Shown here piece by piece: positions 25,411 to 34,370 of a DNA stretch of 64,000 nt. The notes under the pieces were generated by a model. That model worked only from the letters and a program-made list of their open reading frames with translations, did not search any database and was not told the DNA's origin. Every line of letters begins with the position of its first letter. Position 1 is the first letter of the stretch. A program made the position numbers and the translations under genes. Source of the DNA: Candidatus Scalindua sediminis (GTDB lineage Bacteria; Planctomycetota; Brocadiia; Brocadiales; Scalinduaceae); assembly GCA_008636105.1 (NCBI GenBank), contig VSDH01000010.1:1-64000 (forward strand), read 5' to 3'.

Positions 25411-26769
25411 TTATTTTAAGCCGTATTTATCGAGTTTTCTGTAAAGAGTCCGTTCACCAATTCCTAGTATTTTTGCTGTTTCTCCTCTATTTCCACCTGC
25501 ATAGGCTAGTGTGTTTTTTATTACTTCTTTTTCCATTTCATCCAGTGGCAACCCAACAGGAAAAACAGGCCCTGGCAAGGCTGTTTTATTGTTCTTATAT
25601 ATGTGTTCAGGAATATCGTTAATGTCAAGAAAGTCATTCTGGCCAATAACAATCATACTTTCAATACAATTCTTAAGTTCTCTAATATTTCCAGGCCAGC
25701 TGTATCGGAAGAGTATCTTTCTTGTTTCAGGAGTGATCCCCTTAATATTCTTACTATGTTTTTTTGAGAATTCTTGAATGAAAACATCAGTCAACAAAAA
25801 AATGTCATCTTGCCTCTCTCTTAAAGGTGGTAGTCTAAGGCAAATAACATTAAATCTAAAATATAAATCTTCCCTAAATATACCATCCTTCACTAACTCT
25901 CCCAAATCTTTATTTGTGGCAGCGACTATTCTTACGTCTATCTTTATGGATTCGTTGCTACCGACACGCGTAATCCTTCCATCATCAATTACTCTTAATA
26001 GTTTTACCTGAGTTGAAAGTGGCATATCTCCAATTTCATCCAGAAACAAAGTACCATTATTTGCATATTCAAATTTCCCTTTTCTTTGGTATAAAGCCCC
26101 TGTAAAAGCCCCTTTTTCGTGCCCAAATAATTCGCTTTCAAGGAGGGATTCTGAAATTGCAGCGGAATTTAAGGCTACAAAAGGGTTGTTCTTACGCGAA
26201 CCGTTGTAATGTATTGCGCTAGCTATTAACTCTTTGCCAGTACCGCTTTCGCCTACTATTAATACTGTTGCTGTAGTTGAAGAAATTTGTTTAAGTATAT
26301 TAAATATTCTATGCATTTGTTGGCTATTGCCTATAATACCTGCGAATCCAAACTTTTCTTCAAGTTGTTTGTGCAGTTCTATATTGCTTCTTACTAGATT
26401 CTGTTTCTCAACAACTTTATCAACTACTGCTCTCAGCTGTTTTATGTTTATAGGTTTTAAAAGATATGTTGACGCTCCCTTCTGCATTGCAGTAACCGCA
26501 TTTTCAACAGTACCATAGCCAGTTATTAAGATAACTTCTGATTCTGGTGATTTCTCTTTTGTTTCCTTTAGGATTTCCATTCCATCTATCTCATGCATAA
26601 TAAGGTCGGTAATTACCACGTCAATTCTATCTTTCCTAATTATATTAAGCCCTTCACTCCCGTTCATGACGGTGGTGCATTTATATCCTATGTTTCTCAG
26701 GCTTTCCGCTATAGCTTCGGCCTGGTCTTTTTCATCATCGATTATCAGAATATTTGCTTCTCGTATCAT
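25411..26769 (-). CDS. Sigma-54-dependent response regulator (NtrC family)
   Basis: This 452-residue protein has a receiver domain (1-125: ILIIDDEKD, VITDLIM, LLKPI), an AAA+ domain (about 145-385) with Walker A GESGTGKE, the sigma-54 contact loop GAFTGA and DEIGDMP, and a C-terminal Fis-type HTH (ETAKILGIGERTLYRKL). It activates transcription from sigma-54 promoters on phosphorylation. It overlaps the upstream histidine kinase by four bases, so the two form a cognate pair. No -24/-12 promoter was recognised nearby. Confidence 0.95.
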   Translation of the reverse strand: MIREANILIIDDEKDQAEAIAESLRNIGYKCTTVMNGSEGLNIIRKDRIDVVITDLIMHEIDGMEILKETKEKSPESEVILITGYGTVENAVTAMQKGASTYLLKPINIKQLRAVVDKVVEKQNLVRSNIELHKQLEEKFGFAGIIGNSQQMHRIFNILKQISSTTATVLIVGESGTGKELIASAIHYNGSRKNNPFVALNSAAISESLLESELFGHEKGAFTGALYQRKGKFEYANNGTLFLDEIGDMPLSTQVKLLRVIDDGRITRVGSNESIKIDVRIVAATNKDLGELVKDGIFREDLYFRFNVICLRLPPLRERQDDIFLLTDVFIQEFSKKHSKNIKGITPETRKILFRYSWPGNIRELKNCIESMIVIGQNDFLDINDIPEHIYKNNKTALPGPVFPVGLPLDEMEKEVIKNTLAYAGGNRGETAKILGIGERTLYRKLDKYGLK

Positions 26770-27476
26770 GATATTTTGCTGTTTATAGGTATCTTTATTA
26801 AAAAGCTGCTTCCCTTGCCAGACTCACTACGAACATTAATCGTGCCCTTGTGATCTTCAATAATTCTCTTGGTAGTGGGTAATCCAAGACCTGTACCCGT
26901 TTCTTTTGTTGAATAGTAAACCTGAAATATTTTATCCATTTTATCATGTGGGATTCCAATCCCTGTGTCTGTAATATCTATAAGGATATATTCTTCATTT
27001 TTATTGGTTCGCACTATAAGTTCCCCACCTTTTGGCATTGCTTGTTGTGCATTTAGGATTATATTTAATAAAGCCTGTTTTATTACGTTACGATCCAGAT
27101 AACAATTAGGCAATTTTGCATCAAAACTTTTAAGTATTCTAATAGATTTTTGCATAACCTCGGGAGCTATGAAATCAAGCACACTGTCAATAATTTCATT
27201 GATATCACATTCCTCAAAATGAAGTTTATATTTTTTTGCGAACCGTAAGAAATCACTGAGTATATTTTCCAATCTACAAACTTCTTTTTGCAACAACTGG
27301 ACTTTTCTTGATATTTTTGAGTCTTTTTCTAGGTTGTACTTTTGCAAATCCTCCCTGAGCAATTGCAAATTTACACTTATTGTATTTAAAGGGTTCTTTA
27401 TTTCATGTACTAAACCAGCAGCTATTGTATTAAGGTGGTTTAGTTTATCGGAGTCCAAATTGTTTTTCCTTGACAT
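26766..27476 (-). CDS. NtrB-like cytoplasmic histidine kinase
   Basis: This 236-residue kinase has no sensor domain: it begins directly with the DHp helix (AAGLVHEIKNPLNTISVNLQ). A full HATPase follows (NIILNAQQAMPKGG, DTGIGIP, FQVYYSTKETGTGLGLPT). Translationally coupled to the NtrC-type regulator, it is the likely phosphodonor. Sensory input must come from another protein or from the DHp domain itself. Confidence 0.92.
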   Translation of the reverse strand: MSRKNNLDSDKLNHLNTIAAGLVHEIKNPLNTISVNLQLLREDLQKYNLEKDSKISRKVQLLQKEVCRLENILSDFLRFAKKYKLHFEECDINEIIDSVLDFIAPEVMQKSIRILKSFDAKLPNCYLDRNVIKQALLNIILNAQQAMPKGGELIVRTNKNEEYILIDITDTGIGIPHDKMDKIFQVYYSTKETGTGLGLPTTKRIIEDHKGTINVRSESGKGSSFLIKIPINSKIS

Positions 27477-27501
27477 GGTTCAAATTCTGAATATATACAT
27501 T

Positions 27502-27549
27502 AAAAAAATAAGCCAGGAAGCAAAGTACATTTATCTACTTTCCTGGCTT
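27502..27549 (-). terminator. Rho-independent terminator of the cold-shock gene
   Basis: On the minus strand the stem AAGCCAGGAAAG / CTTCCTGGCTT (arms at 27538-27549 and 27510-27520) is followed by a T-rich run (27502-27508). It sits 19 bases downstream of the cold-shock stop codon. Confidence 0.8.
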
Positions 27550-27567
27550 ATATGTAAATATAAAGGT

Positions 27568-27780
27568 TTATGTTTTGGTTACAGATTTTACATTTTGTGC
27601 TTGTAATCCTTTGGAGCCTGTCACAACTTCGAATTCAACTTCTTCTCCATCCTCTAAAACTTTAAAACCTTTTCCAATGATGTTTGAATAATGGACAAAT
27701 ACATCACTGCCACCTTCTTCCTCAATAAATCCAAAACCTTTTTTTACATCAAACCACTTTACTTTGCCTTTTGTAGACAT
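27568..27780 (-). CDS. csp: Cold-shock domain protein (CspA family)
   Basis: This 70-residue single-domain OB-fold protein has RNP1 (KGFGFIEE) and RNP2 (VFVHYS). It binds single-stranded RNA or DNA and acts as an RNA chaperone. It has its own terminator and a 141-base upstream gap before pnp. A long leader would suit the usual post-transcriptional control of this family, but no specific element was recognised. Confidence 0.95.
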   Translation of the reverse strand: MSTKGKVKWFDVKKGFGFIEEEGGSDVFVHYSNIIGKGFKVLEDGEEVEFEVVTGSKGLQAQNVKSVTKT

Positions 27781-27921
27781 TTCATTCCCTCATTTTCTAA
27801 AATACATATCACAAATAAAATAAAAAATCGACCCGATACATCTCTTTATTTTTTCTACCTTACCTCCTATAAAAAAATCCGAATAATTTAATACAAAAAC
27901 AAGTTTAATATTATTCGACGA

Positions 27922-30033
27922 TTATGTGCTTGATTTAACTTCTTCTTTTTCTTCTTCTTTTAAGGCGGCCTTCCTGCTCAACTTTATTCTTTTTTGATCA
28001 TCAATCCCTATCAATTTTACTTTTATTTCCTGGCCGACTTTTACTACATCTTCTACCTTCTCGATATAGTCATTTGAAAGTTCGGAAATGTGTACCAGGC
28101 CTTCTTTTCCCGGCATTATCTCAACGAAAGCACCATACTCTTTCACTGCTACAACCTTACCCGCGTAGGTCTTTCCTATTTCCGCATCTTCTGTGAGTCC
28201 CTTGATATATGTCTTGGCCTTTTCTACTGATTCAAAAGTAGCAGATGAAATAATAATGGTTCCATCATCTTCAATTTCTACACGCGAATCTGTTTCTTCT
28301 TGTATCCTTTTGATCATCTTGCCTCCAGGGCCTATAACTAATCCAATCTTATCAGGATTGATTTTAATCTTAATAAGTTTCGGAGCATGGACTGAAATCT
28401 CACTGCGAGGTTTCTCAATGGCAGTCAGCATTTCCTTTAAAATATGCATTCTACCTTCTTTGGCCTGAGCAAGCGCATCCTTCATAATTTGTTCACTTAT
28501 ACCTGAAATTTTCAGATCCATCTGAAGGGCGGTGATACCTTGGTCTGTTCCAGCTACTTTGAAGTCCATCGCCCCCAAATGATCTTCATCTCCCAATATA
28601 TCAGATAATATTCGAACTTCCTCACCTTCTTTTATCAATCCCATTGCTATTCCGGCAACAGGTCGTTTTATAGGAACACCTGCATCCATCAGACAAAGTG
28701 TGCCTCCACACACACTTGCCATTGATGATGATCCGTTCGATTCAAGAATGTCAGATACTATCCGTATGGTGTAAGGAAAATCTTCATAAGCAGGTATCAT
28801 TGGTTCTAGAGCTTTTTCAGCTAAGGCCCCATGACCTATTTCCCTTCTACCCGGCCCGCGAATAGGTTTTGTCTCACCAACACAAAAAGATGGAAAATTG
28901 TAATCAAGCATGAACTTTTTTTTGTATTCTTCCATCAAACCATCTACACGTTGTTCGTCCATCGATGTTCCTAACGTAGAAACTACAAGCGCCTGGGTTT
29001 CTCCCCTTGTAAACAAAGCGGAGCCATGTGTTCTAGGCAAAAAACCAACCTCACACGTAATTGGCCTTATATCTTTGAGACCTCTACCGTCAATTCTTTT
29101 GTTCTCTTTAATAATCTGTTCCTGTACTACTTGTTCCACAAGCTCTTCAAAAATTGTCTTAACCTTTTCTTCTCTGTCTTCGTCATCTGTATCAGTGCAA
29201 TATTCTTCAATTAATCTATCGCGTACTTCTTTTAGAGCCTTTTTACGGGCCATTTTCCCTATGACTCTGGATTTTTCCTTAATCTCTTCGTAAGCCTTTG
29301 CCTTTATGTCATCAAGAAGTGTGGCATCTATTGTTGGCGCCTCATGTTCCTGTTTTTCTTTTCCACATTCGGAAGCCAGGTCTTTTTGCATTTGTACAAT
29401 CTTTTTAATTACTTCAAAACCGAACATTATTGCGTCAACAAATTTATCCTCGGAAATTTCCTTTCCAGAAGCCTCTACCATTATTACAGCATCTTCTGTT
29501 CCGGAAACAACCAAATTAAGGTCGCTCATCTCAAGCTCTGAGTTTTTAGGGTTAATTACAAATTCATCGTTTATTAAGCCTACCCTTACTGAGCCGGTAG
29601 GGCCATTAAATGGTATGCACGATACAGCTACTGCTGCAGAAGCTCCTACCATAGCAATAACGTCGGGGTCGTTTTCTTTATCAGCAGATAGAACTACCGC
29701 CATTATTTGTATTTCATTTGAATATCCTTCCGGAAAAAGGGGACGCATAGGTCTATCTGTCATCCTCATTGTTAATATTTCTTTGTTGGTGGGCCTGCTT
29801 TCACGTTTATAAAATCCACCAGGGAATTTTCCAGCTGCATATGTCTTTTCCCTATAATCAATCGTTAATGGGAGAAATCCAGCATTACCTCTCGGCTCTC
29901 CACGTACTGCCGCAACCAACACAACCGTATCTCCATAACGGACTATAACAGCACCATCCGCTTGCTTTGCAGCCTCGCCAGATTCAATACTTAAAACCTC
30001 TTTACCAATAGTCTCCTCAACCTTAAATTTCAT
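27922..30033 (-). CDS. pnp: Polyribonucleotide nucleotidyltransferase (PNPase)
   Basis: The protein is 703 residues with the standard order: RNase PH domain 1, helical domain, RNase PH domain 2 (with SDILGDEDHLGAMDFKVAGT), KH (IGLVIGPGGKMIKRI) and S1 (GKTYAGKVVAVKEYGAFVEI). It degrades RNA 3' to 5' by phosphorolysis and is part of RNA turnover complexes. It lies 18 bases after rpsO, the classical rpsO-pnp operon. The C-terminus ends in an acidic-basic tail rich in Glu and Lys. Confidence 0.97.
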   Translation of the reverse strand: MKFKVEETIGKEVLSIESGEAAKQADGAVIVRYGDTVVLVAAVRGEPRGNAGFLPLTIDYREKTYAAGKFPGGFYKRESRPTNKEILTMRMTDRPMRPLFPEGYSNEIQIMAVVLSADKENDPDVIAMVGASAAVAVSCIPFNGPTGSVRVGLINDEFVINPKNSELEMSDLNLVVSGTEDAVIMVEASGKEISEDKFVDAIMFGFEVIKKIVQMQKDLASECGKEKQEHEAPTIDATLLDDIKAKAYEEIKEKSRVIGKMARKKALKEVRDRLIEEYCTDTDDEDREEKVKTIFEELVEQVVQEQIIKENKRIDGRGLKDIRPITCEVGFLPRTHGSALFTRGETQALVVSTLGTSMDEQRVDGLMEEYKKKFMLDYNFPSFCVGETKPIRGPGRREIGHGALAEKALEPMIPAYEDFPYTIRIVSDILESNGSSSMASVCGGTLCLMDAGVPIKRPVAGIAMGLIKEGEEVRILSDILGDEDHLGAMDFKVAGTDQGITALQMDLKISGISEQIMKDALAQAKEGRMHILKEMLTAIEKPRSEISVHAPKLIKIKINPDKIGLVIGPGGKMIKRIQEETDSRVEIEDDGTIIISSATFESVEKAKTYIKGLTEDAEIGKTYAGKVVAVKEYGAFVEIMPGKEGLVHISELSNDYIEKVEDVVKVGQEIKVKLIGIDDQKRIKLSRKAALKEEEKEEVKSST

Positions 30034-30051
30034 TTAGACAAAATCCTTTCG

Positions 30052-30330
30052 TTAGCTAATTTTATGACGTATGCCTAATTTTTTTATTATACTCTTATAG
30101 CCTTCTTGATTATTTTTATTAAGATATTTCAGCAATGAGGCTCTCTTGCCAACCATCATAAGTAATCCTCGTCTTGATGTATGATCCTTTTTGTGATCTT
30201 TAAGATGATTGCTAAGATGTTTTATACGTTCCGTCAATAAGGCTATTTGTACTTCCGGGGAACCTGTATCTTTGTCGTGTATTTTACTATCTCCGATTAT
30301 CTGCTTTTTAAGCTCTTTTTCTATGCCCAT
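30052..30330 (-). CDS. rpsO: Ribosomal protein S15
   Basis: This 92-residue protein has the S15 signature [16 protein letters not shown] and the [15 protein letters not shown] helix. S15 binds the central domain of 16S rRNA early in 30S assembly. The start follows a strong AGGAGG. A palindromic leader hairpin sits just upstream, where S15 autoregulates in other bacteria. It is followed by pnp. Confidence 0.97.
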   Translation of the reverse strand: MGIEKELKKQIIGDSKIHDKDTGSPEVQIALLTERIKHLSNHLKDHKKDHTSRRGLLMMVGKRASLLKYLNKNNQEGYKSIIKKLGIRHKIS

Positions 30331-30342
30331 ACACTTCCTCCT

Positions 30343-30365
30343 GATATATTTAGACTTAATATATC
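30343..30365 (-). promoter_or_regulatory. Hairpin in the rpsO leader
   Basis: GATATATT (30343-30350) and AATATATC (30358-30365) form an 8-bp stem with a 7-base loop. It lies immediately upstream of the AGGAGG of rpsO in the transcript. It could be part of an S15 autoregulatory fold or the end of the upstream transcript; there is no T-run. Confidence 0.4.
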
Positions 30366-30383
30366 ACAAAGGTGGTGAAGTTT

Positions 30384-32870
30384 TCAATAAAAAACTTCGC
30401 CCTGCCCCAAAGTAGTTTTCAACTTAACGCTATTAATATACGCTTCAGAACCTTCTCTCGTCTCTACAAGAAACGTCGCAATAATAAAACTATTTACACA
30501 AGTTACACTGCTGTATCTACCTTTTGAATCTTTAAATGTATATAACGCACCAGCATATGTAATTTTTTCTCCCCATGATTTTCTTAACTCTATGAAATTC
30601 TGAAATGATTTCTTTGCTATTGATTTATTGCGGTATTTGACTATCAAGATTTTAAAAGGCAAACTGCTTTTCTTAGATTTATATTCAGCAACGACTGCGT
30701 CTGTTTGCTCACTGAGGTTTAATATGTTTTCATCTGTAAACTTGTCAAAAATATAAATGTTATCAAGGATTATCTTTTCATGAAAAAATTTTGAACTTCC
30801 CTGAATATAACCCTCTTCCGGCAAATATCCTACGATAGTTGGCACATAGACTTTGCCAGAAAGAATATTATTTGCTATAGAAGTACCTATAAACGTTACC
30901 TCATCGGGGGTAATGCTTCCCATATACGGTTCAACACTTATAAAATATTTTCCCTCCCATATCCACAAATAGTTCTCGTATAAGGAAGCTTCATTTCCTA
31001 TCTTTATGTCCTGCCCAGCCCTGTCCTTCGTAAATACACCATAAGCATCATCAGAATTACCAAACTCCCATATATTTACCTTGATAGAATTTCCAGTATC
31101 CTTCAAGATATACGTCGACACGGATACTTGAACAAACGAATAAGACAAATATGTTTCGGCGCCACCATTTATATATTCAAAAAGTTTATCCTTACCGGCG
31201 TACACAATAGGCCTTCCTTTCCTTTGCCATCGGTCAATAGATTCAGGGAAAAAGTCACTTTCCGTTATATCAATCTCGCTGATCATTACTTGGGGTTGTA
31301 TTCCTTCAACAACTATTGCAGAACGTCCGGCCACAGGACAGACCTTTTCACAAAAACCGCATCCAATACAAGCTTCTTCCCTTACATATACCCTTCTTAT
31401 TTCTTTGCCGTTACCATGTGTATACGTATTGAAATGGATTGCTTTTGTTGGGACAGGACAAACCTCTTCACACACCCCACAGCTGACATCTTCCCAATTT
31501 TTATCTAAATCCGGCAATCTTGCATAGCCTACCCAGGGTATACATCTATTCCTGTCTATTCTGGCCTTGCCTATTGCCAACCTTTGTTTCTTCTCTTTAG
31601 GAAGCTTTGTAATTGCTCCAGAAGGGCAAACCCTTGTACAAAGTACACAATCATGGGCACAATATCCAATACGCGGAATCAGTCGTGGAGTCCACATTCC
31701 GCTTAGGTCTGCCTCTAAAAGTGTCGGATGTAAACCATTTGTCTTACACACTCTCATACACTCGCCGCATCTTATGCATTTTGCCAAAAACTTGTCTTCA
31801 GGTAGCGAACCCGGGGGGCGAATAATACCAAGATTGCCCTCACTATTCTTCTTGTGAAAGTTTAACGATAAAAGTGGCGCTACAACCGCACTGGAAATAC
31901 ACGCCGTAATAAAACCTCTCTTTGTCAAACTAACAGGATCTTCTTGCTCAGGAGGCTGTTTAGGTGTAAATCTGATGGCTCCCGCAGGACAAATATCCTG
32001 ACATTTCATGCATAAAATGCATTCGCCTTCTTGTGTTTTCTTACCTGTATCATCAATAGCTCCCATCTTACATTCAACATTACATTTATCACACCCTTCA
32101 CAAATATTTTCTCCCACAACACGTTTGAAGAGCGACCAGTCTGAAAACAGAGACAGCAAAGCACCTAGTGGGCATAGATTTCTACACCAATATCTTTTAT
32201 AAAATAAACCCAAGGCAATAATTACTGAAAATATTATCAGGAAAACAAAATGCCCTCTGAAAAAAGGTGCATGCATTGCAAATAAAACCTTTTTTAAAAG
32301 ACTATGGATACCATCACTTACAAAACTTATCAGGTAAAATCCATGAAGAAAGTTGAAAAGCGAGTTAATTATAGAAATGAAATACGGATGAATAACAATG
32401 GTATACGCGTTAGTCACGATGCTGAGCGGATCAAACCAGCCAACCATCTGATAGCTTATAAATAAACTCAAAAGTAGAAAGGCTAACAAATAATATTTTA
32501 ATTTCTTGCCATCATAAATCTTATATGAGATTCTCCTCCTTTGCGCTTTAAATATCTTATCAGTAATATCTATGGTTGTTCCAAGGGGACACACCCAGCC
32601 ACAAAAGAAACGACCTAAAAATACTGATGCTATTAAGATGGCAATGGCTGGCCAATAATTAATAATAAATTCCCTTGCAGCCACCATTGCACCAATTGCA
32701 GAAAGGGGGCTTAGGCGAAGGAAAATGTTTACTGCTTTGTCTTTTTCTGCAATCGGATCGGCGTACAACAGTAGACAAATAAAAGTGATAAAGATAAGTG
32801 ATTGTACAATCAGTCTAATCTTGTAAGGTGTCGAACCCCTTTTTACATTTATATTGCTGTGTTCTGCCAT
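30384..32870 (-). CDS. Membrane polyferredoxin (NapH/NosR-like) with C-terminal DUF6599-like domain
   Basis: This is an 828-residue protein. Residues 1-240 hold about five membrane helices and two NapH/NosR-type motifs (GRFFCGWVCPLG and CRNLCPLGA). Then come about six [4Fe-4S] motifs: CEGCDKCNVEC, CILCMKCQDIC, CIRCGECMRVC, CAHDCVLCTRVC, CGVCEEVC and CIGCGFCEKVC. In the middle, TKRGFITACISSAVVAPLL looks like an internal twin-arginine or membrane segment. Residues about 570-828 match a DUF6599-like domain (YINGGAETYLSYSF). It is likely an electron-transfer hub between membrane and extracytoplasmic partners. The gene on the other side of the island, a Tat-exported DUF362 protein, is a plausible partner. 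Confidence 0.85.
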   Translation of the reverse strand: MAEHSNINVKRGSTPYKIRLIVQSLIFITFICLLLYADPIAEKDKAVNIFLRLSPLSAIGAMVAAREFIINYWPAIAILIASVFLGRFFCGWVCPLGTTIDITDKIFKAQRRRISYKIYDGKKLKYYLLAFLLLSLFISYQMVGWFDPLSIVTNAYTIVIHPYFISIINSLFNFLHGFYLISFVSDGIHSLLKKVLFAMHAPFFRGHFVFLIIFSVIIALGLFYKRYWCRNLCPLGALLSLFSDWSLFKRVVGENICEGCDKCNVECKMGAIDDTGKKTQEGECILCMKCQDICPAGAIRFTPKQPPEQEDPVSLTKRGFITACISSAVVAPLLSLNFHKKNSEGNLGIIRPPGSLPEDKFLAKCIRCGECMRVCKTNGLHPTLLEADLSGMWTPRLIPRIGYCAHDCVLCTRVCPSGAITKLPKEKKQRLAIGKARIDRNRCIPWVGYARLPDLDKNWEDVSCGVCEEVCPVPTKAIHFNTYTHGNGKEIRRVYVREEACIGCGFCEKVCPVAGRSAIVVEGIQPQVMISEIDITESDFFPESIDRWQRKGRPIVYAGKDKLFEYINGGAETYLSYSFVQVSVSTYILKDTGNSIKVNIWEFGNSDDAYGVFTKDRAGQDIKIGNEASLYENYLWIWEGKYFISVEPYMGSITPDEVTFIGTSIANNILSGKVYVPTIVGYLPEEGYIQGSSKFFHEKIILDNIYIFDKFTDENILNLSEQTDAVVAEYKSKKSSLPFKILIVKYRNKSIAKKSFQNFIELRKSWGEKITYAGALYTFKDSKGRYSSVTCVNSFIIATFLVETREGSEAYINSVKLKTTLGQGEVFY

Positions 32871-32892
32871 ATCCTAACCTGAACTAGAGTAT

Positions 32893-32930
32893 TTTAGATT
32901 TACGAATTACGATTTCAGATTTACGATTTT
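32893..32930. repeat. AT-rich repeat at left edge of the accessory island
   Basis: This stretch holds copies of GATTTACGA-type words. TTTAGATTTACGA at 32893-32905 is an exact reverse complement of 40780-40792 on the far side of the island. It is probably a dispersed AT-rich repeat that marks the edges of the inserted DNA. Confidence 0.5.
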
Positions 32931-33149
32931 TAAATCTTTTGGAGTTAAGGCTTTAGCCTTTTATATTAACAGGTATTATCGTGTTAATAGTAAGATGCAA
33001 GCCTTAAATGAATGTATCAGCTGTGTGATGTAAGTCAAGTAAGAATTTAGTATCTAAGGGGAAAGATAATAGCTTTTACATGTCCCTTTTTTCCAGGGCT
33101 AGATTTCTATCTGAAGACCGCAAGTTCAAATCTTGAATATTGCTAAAAC

Positions 33150-33194
33150 TTACAGGAACCATTATACCATTATATGTTAGAATGGTTCCTGTAA
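33150..33194. repeat. Perfect 14-base inverted repeat upstream of the RAYT gene
   Basis: TTACAGGAACCATT (33150-33163) is repeated in inverted form at 33181-33194, with a 17-base loop. There is no T-run. It lies in the 372-base gap between the polyferredoxin and the transposase; apart from it, the edge repeat and the REP copy, I see nothing gene-like in that gap. Confidence 0.65.
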
Positions 33195-33198
33195 AGGT

Positions 33199-33222
33199 AA
33201 AGGGGTCAAGTCCTTTCTTGAC
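33199..33222 (+). repeat. REP-like palindrome, left copy (inverted relative to right copies)
   Basis: AAAGGGGTCAAGTCCTTT matches the reverse complement of the tandem units after the transposase gene. Here it extends into a true hairpin, GTCAAG (33205-33210) with CTTGAC (33217-33222). Such repeats are the usual substrate of REP-associated tyrosine transposases. Confidence 0.75.
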
Positions 33223-33252
33223 TACATATAATCTGTTGGTTAAAATGAGGAA

Positions 33253-34239
33253 ATGTCACGACCATTACGAATAGAATTTTGTGGTGCCTGGTATCATGTA
33301 ATGAATAGAGGTGCTAACAACGCTAAGATATATTATGATAAAGAAGACTACACTTTATTCCTAACTGTTCTCAAGGAAGCTTGCAATTTGTTTAATGTAA
33401 CCATATCTGCATACTGCCTTATGACCAACCATTATCACATTCTTGCCAATACCCCTGAAGGAAACATTTCCCGCTTTATGAGGCATGTAAACGGAGTTTA
33501 TACGCAGAGGCATAACAGGAAACATGGAAAAGACGGCCCTTTGTTTAGAGGACGTTTTAAATCTGTATTAGTACAGGAGGATATGCATTTGATGGGTGTT
33601 GTGAGATATATCCATCTCAATCCAATTAAAGCAAAGATGGTAAAGAATATTAAAGATTTTAAGTGGAGCAGCCATAGTATATATTTAAAAGGAAAAAGTA
33701 ACGTTGCCTGGATAGATGTCGATTCTATATTGCACTTTTTTTCTAAAAATAAAATAGAGGCTATAAAAGAATATAAAGAGTATATGTCTCAAGATATTGA
33801 TGAAGAGGCAGAGGTATTTTACTCAAAGAAAAATCAAAGCTCCATATATGGAGATAATAACTTTATTGAAAAAATAAAGGAAATTTTTATAATTTCAGAT
33901 AAAAGGTCAAATATTGAAATAAAAGAAAAAAGAGTACTTATGGGAGAAGGAGTGTTAAAGCGAGTTAATATGGAAATTTGCAGAAAGTTTGGGGTCAGTG
34001 AAAAAAAGCTTTACCAGGGAAAAAGAGGAGAAGAAAATACGGCTCGTTTTTTTGCCATTACATTAGCAAGAGAGTTGTCCGGCCTTCGCATGCCAGAAAT
34101 TGCAGAACGTTATAAAAGTGCAAGCTACAGAACTGTGGGAACAATTTGTTTTCGTTTTAGTAAGAGAATGAAAGGTGATAAAAAATTACGAAATCAATAC
34201 AATTCACTCAAGCATATATGTAGTCATGGAAGGACTTGA
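33253..34239 (+). mobile_element. REP-associated tyrosine transposase (RAYT, Y1/IS200-like)
   Basis: This 328-residue protein begins SRPLRIEFCGAWYHVMNRG, typical of RAYTs. It has the HUH motif (H60-Y-H62 in TNHYHIL) and the nucleophile tyrosine (Y119 in RYIHLNP). The C-terminal third (about 230-328) looks like a DnaA-type helix-turn-helix. RAYTs cut and move single-stranded REP palindromes. The stop codon lies inside the first of three tandem repeat copies, and one inverted copy lies upstream, so gene and repeats move or spread as a unit. It sits immediately left of the integron cassettes. Confidence 0.92.
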
Positions 34240-34296
34240 CCCCTTTCCTTGGAAGGACTTGACCCCTTTCCTTGGAAGGACTTGACCCCTTTCCTG
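34228..34296 (+). repeat. Three tandem 23-base REP-like units
   Basis: Units at 34228-34250, 34251-34273 and 34274-34296 are identical except for the last base. Each carries GGACTTGACCCCTTTCC and is an imperfect palindrome (GGAAGG against CCTTTCC). They are inverted relative to the copy at 33199. The first overlaps the last codons of the transposase. Confidence 0.9.
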
Positions 34297-34345
34297 ACCT
34301 CATTATCTCTCTGCCAAACGGGTTAGCTTAGCTCAACCGTTATGT
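34297..34345 (+). repeat. Right half of an attC or attI site (start of cassette 1)
   Basis: GTTATGT at 34339-34345 is the reverse complement of ACATAAC at the left end of attC1, which marks it as the recombination core at which cassette 1 was inserted. The bases before it (TTAGCTCAACC) resemble the right arm of an attC. No matching left arm was found upstream, where the REP element lies. It may be a site truncated by the REP element or part of an attI. Confidence 0.55.
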
Positions 34346-34370
34346 TTAGGATTATTCAAAAGTTTAATCA

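Noticed and set aside
33113-33137. tRNA T-arm-like sequence (CAAG, TTCAAAT, CTTG) near the left edge of the island
   Set aside because: No acceptor, D-arm or anticodon arm could be paired around it, so a tRNA gene or a tRNA-derived attachment site is not supported.
33150-34300. CRISPR array suspected from the three tandem 23-base repeats
   Set aside because: The repeats abut with no spacers and match an inverted copy on the other side of the transposase, which fits REP elements.
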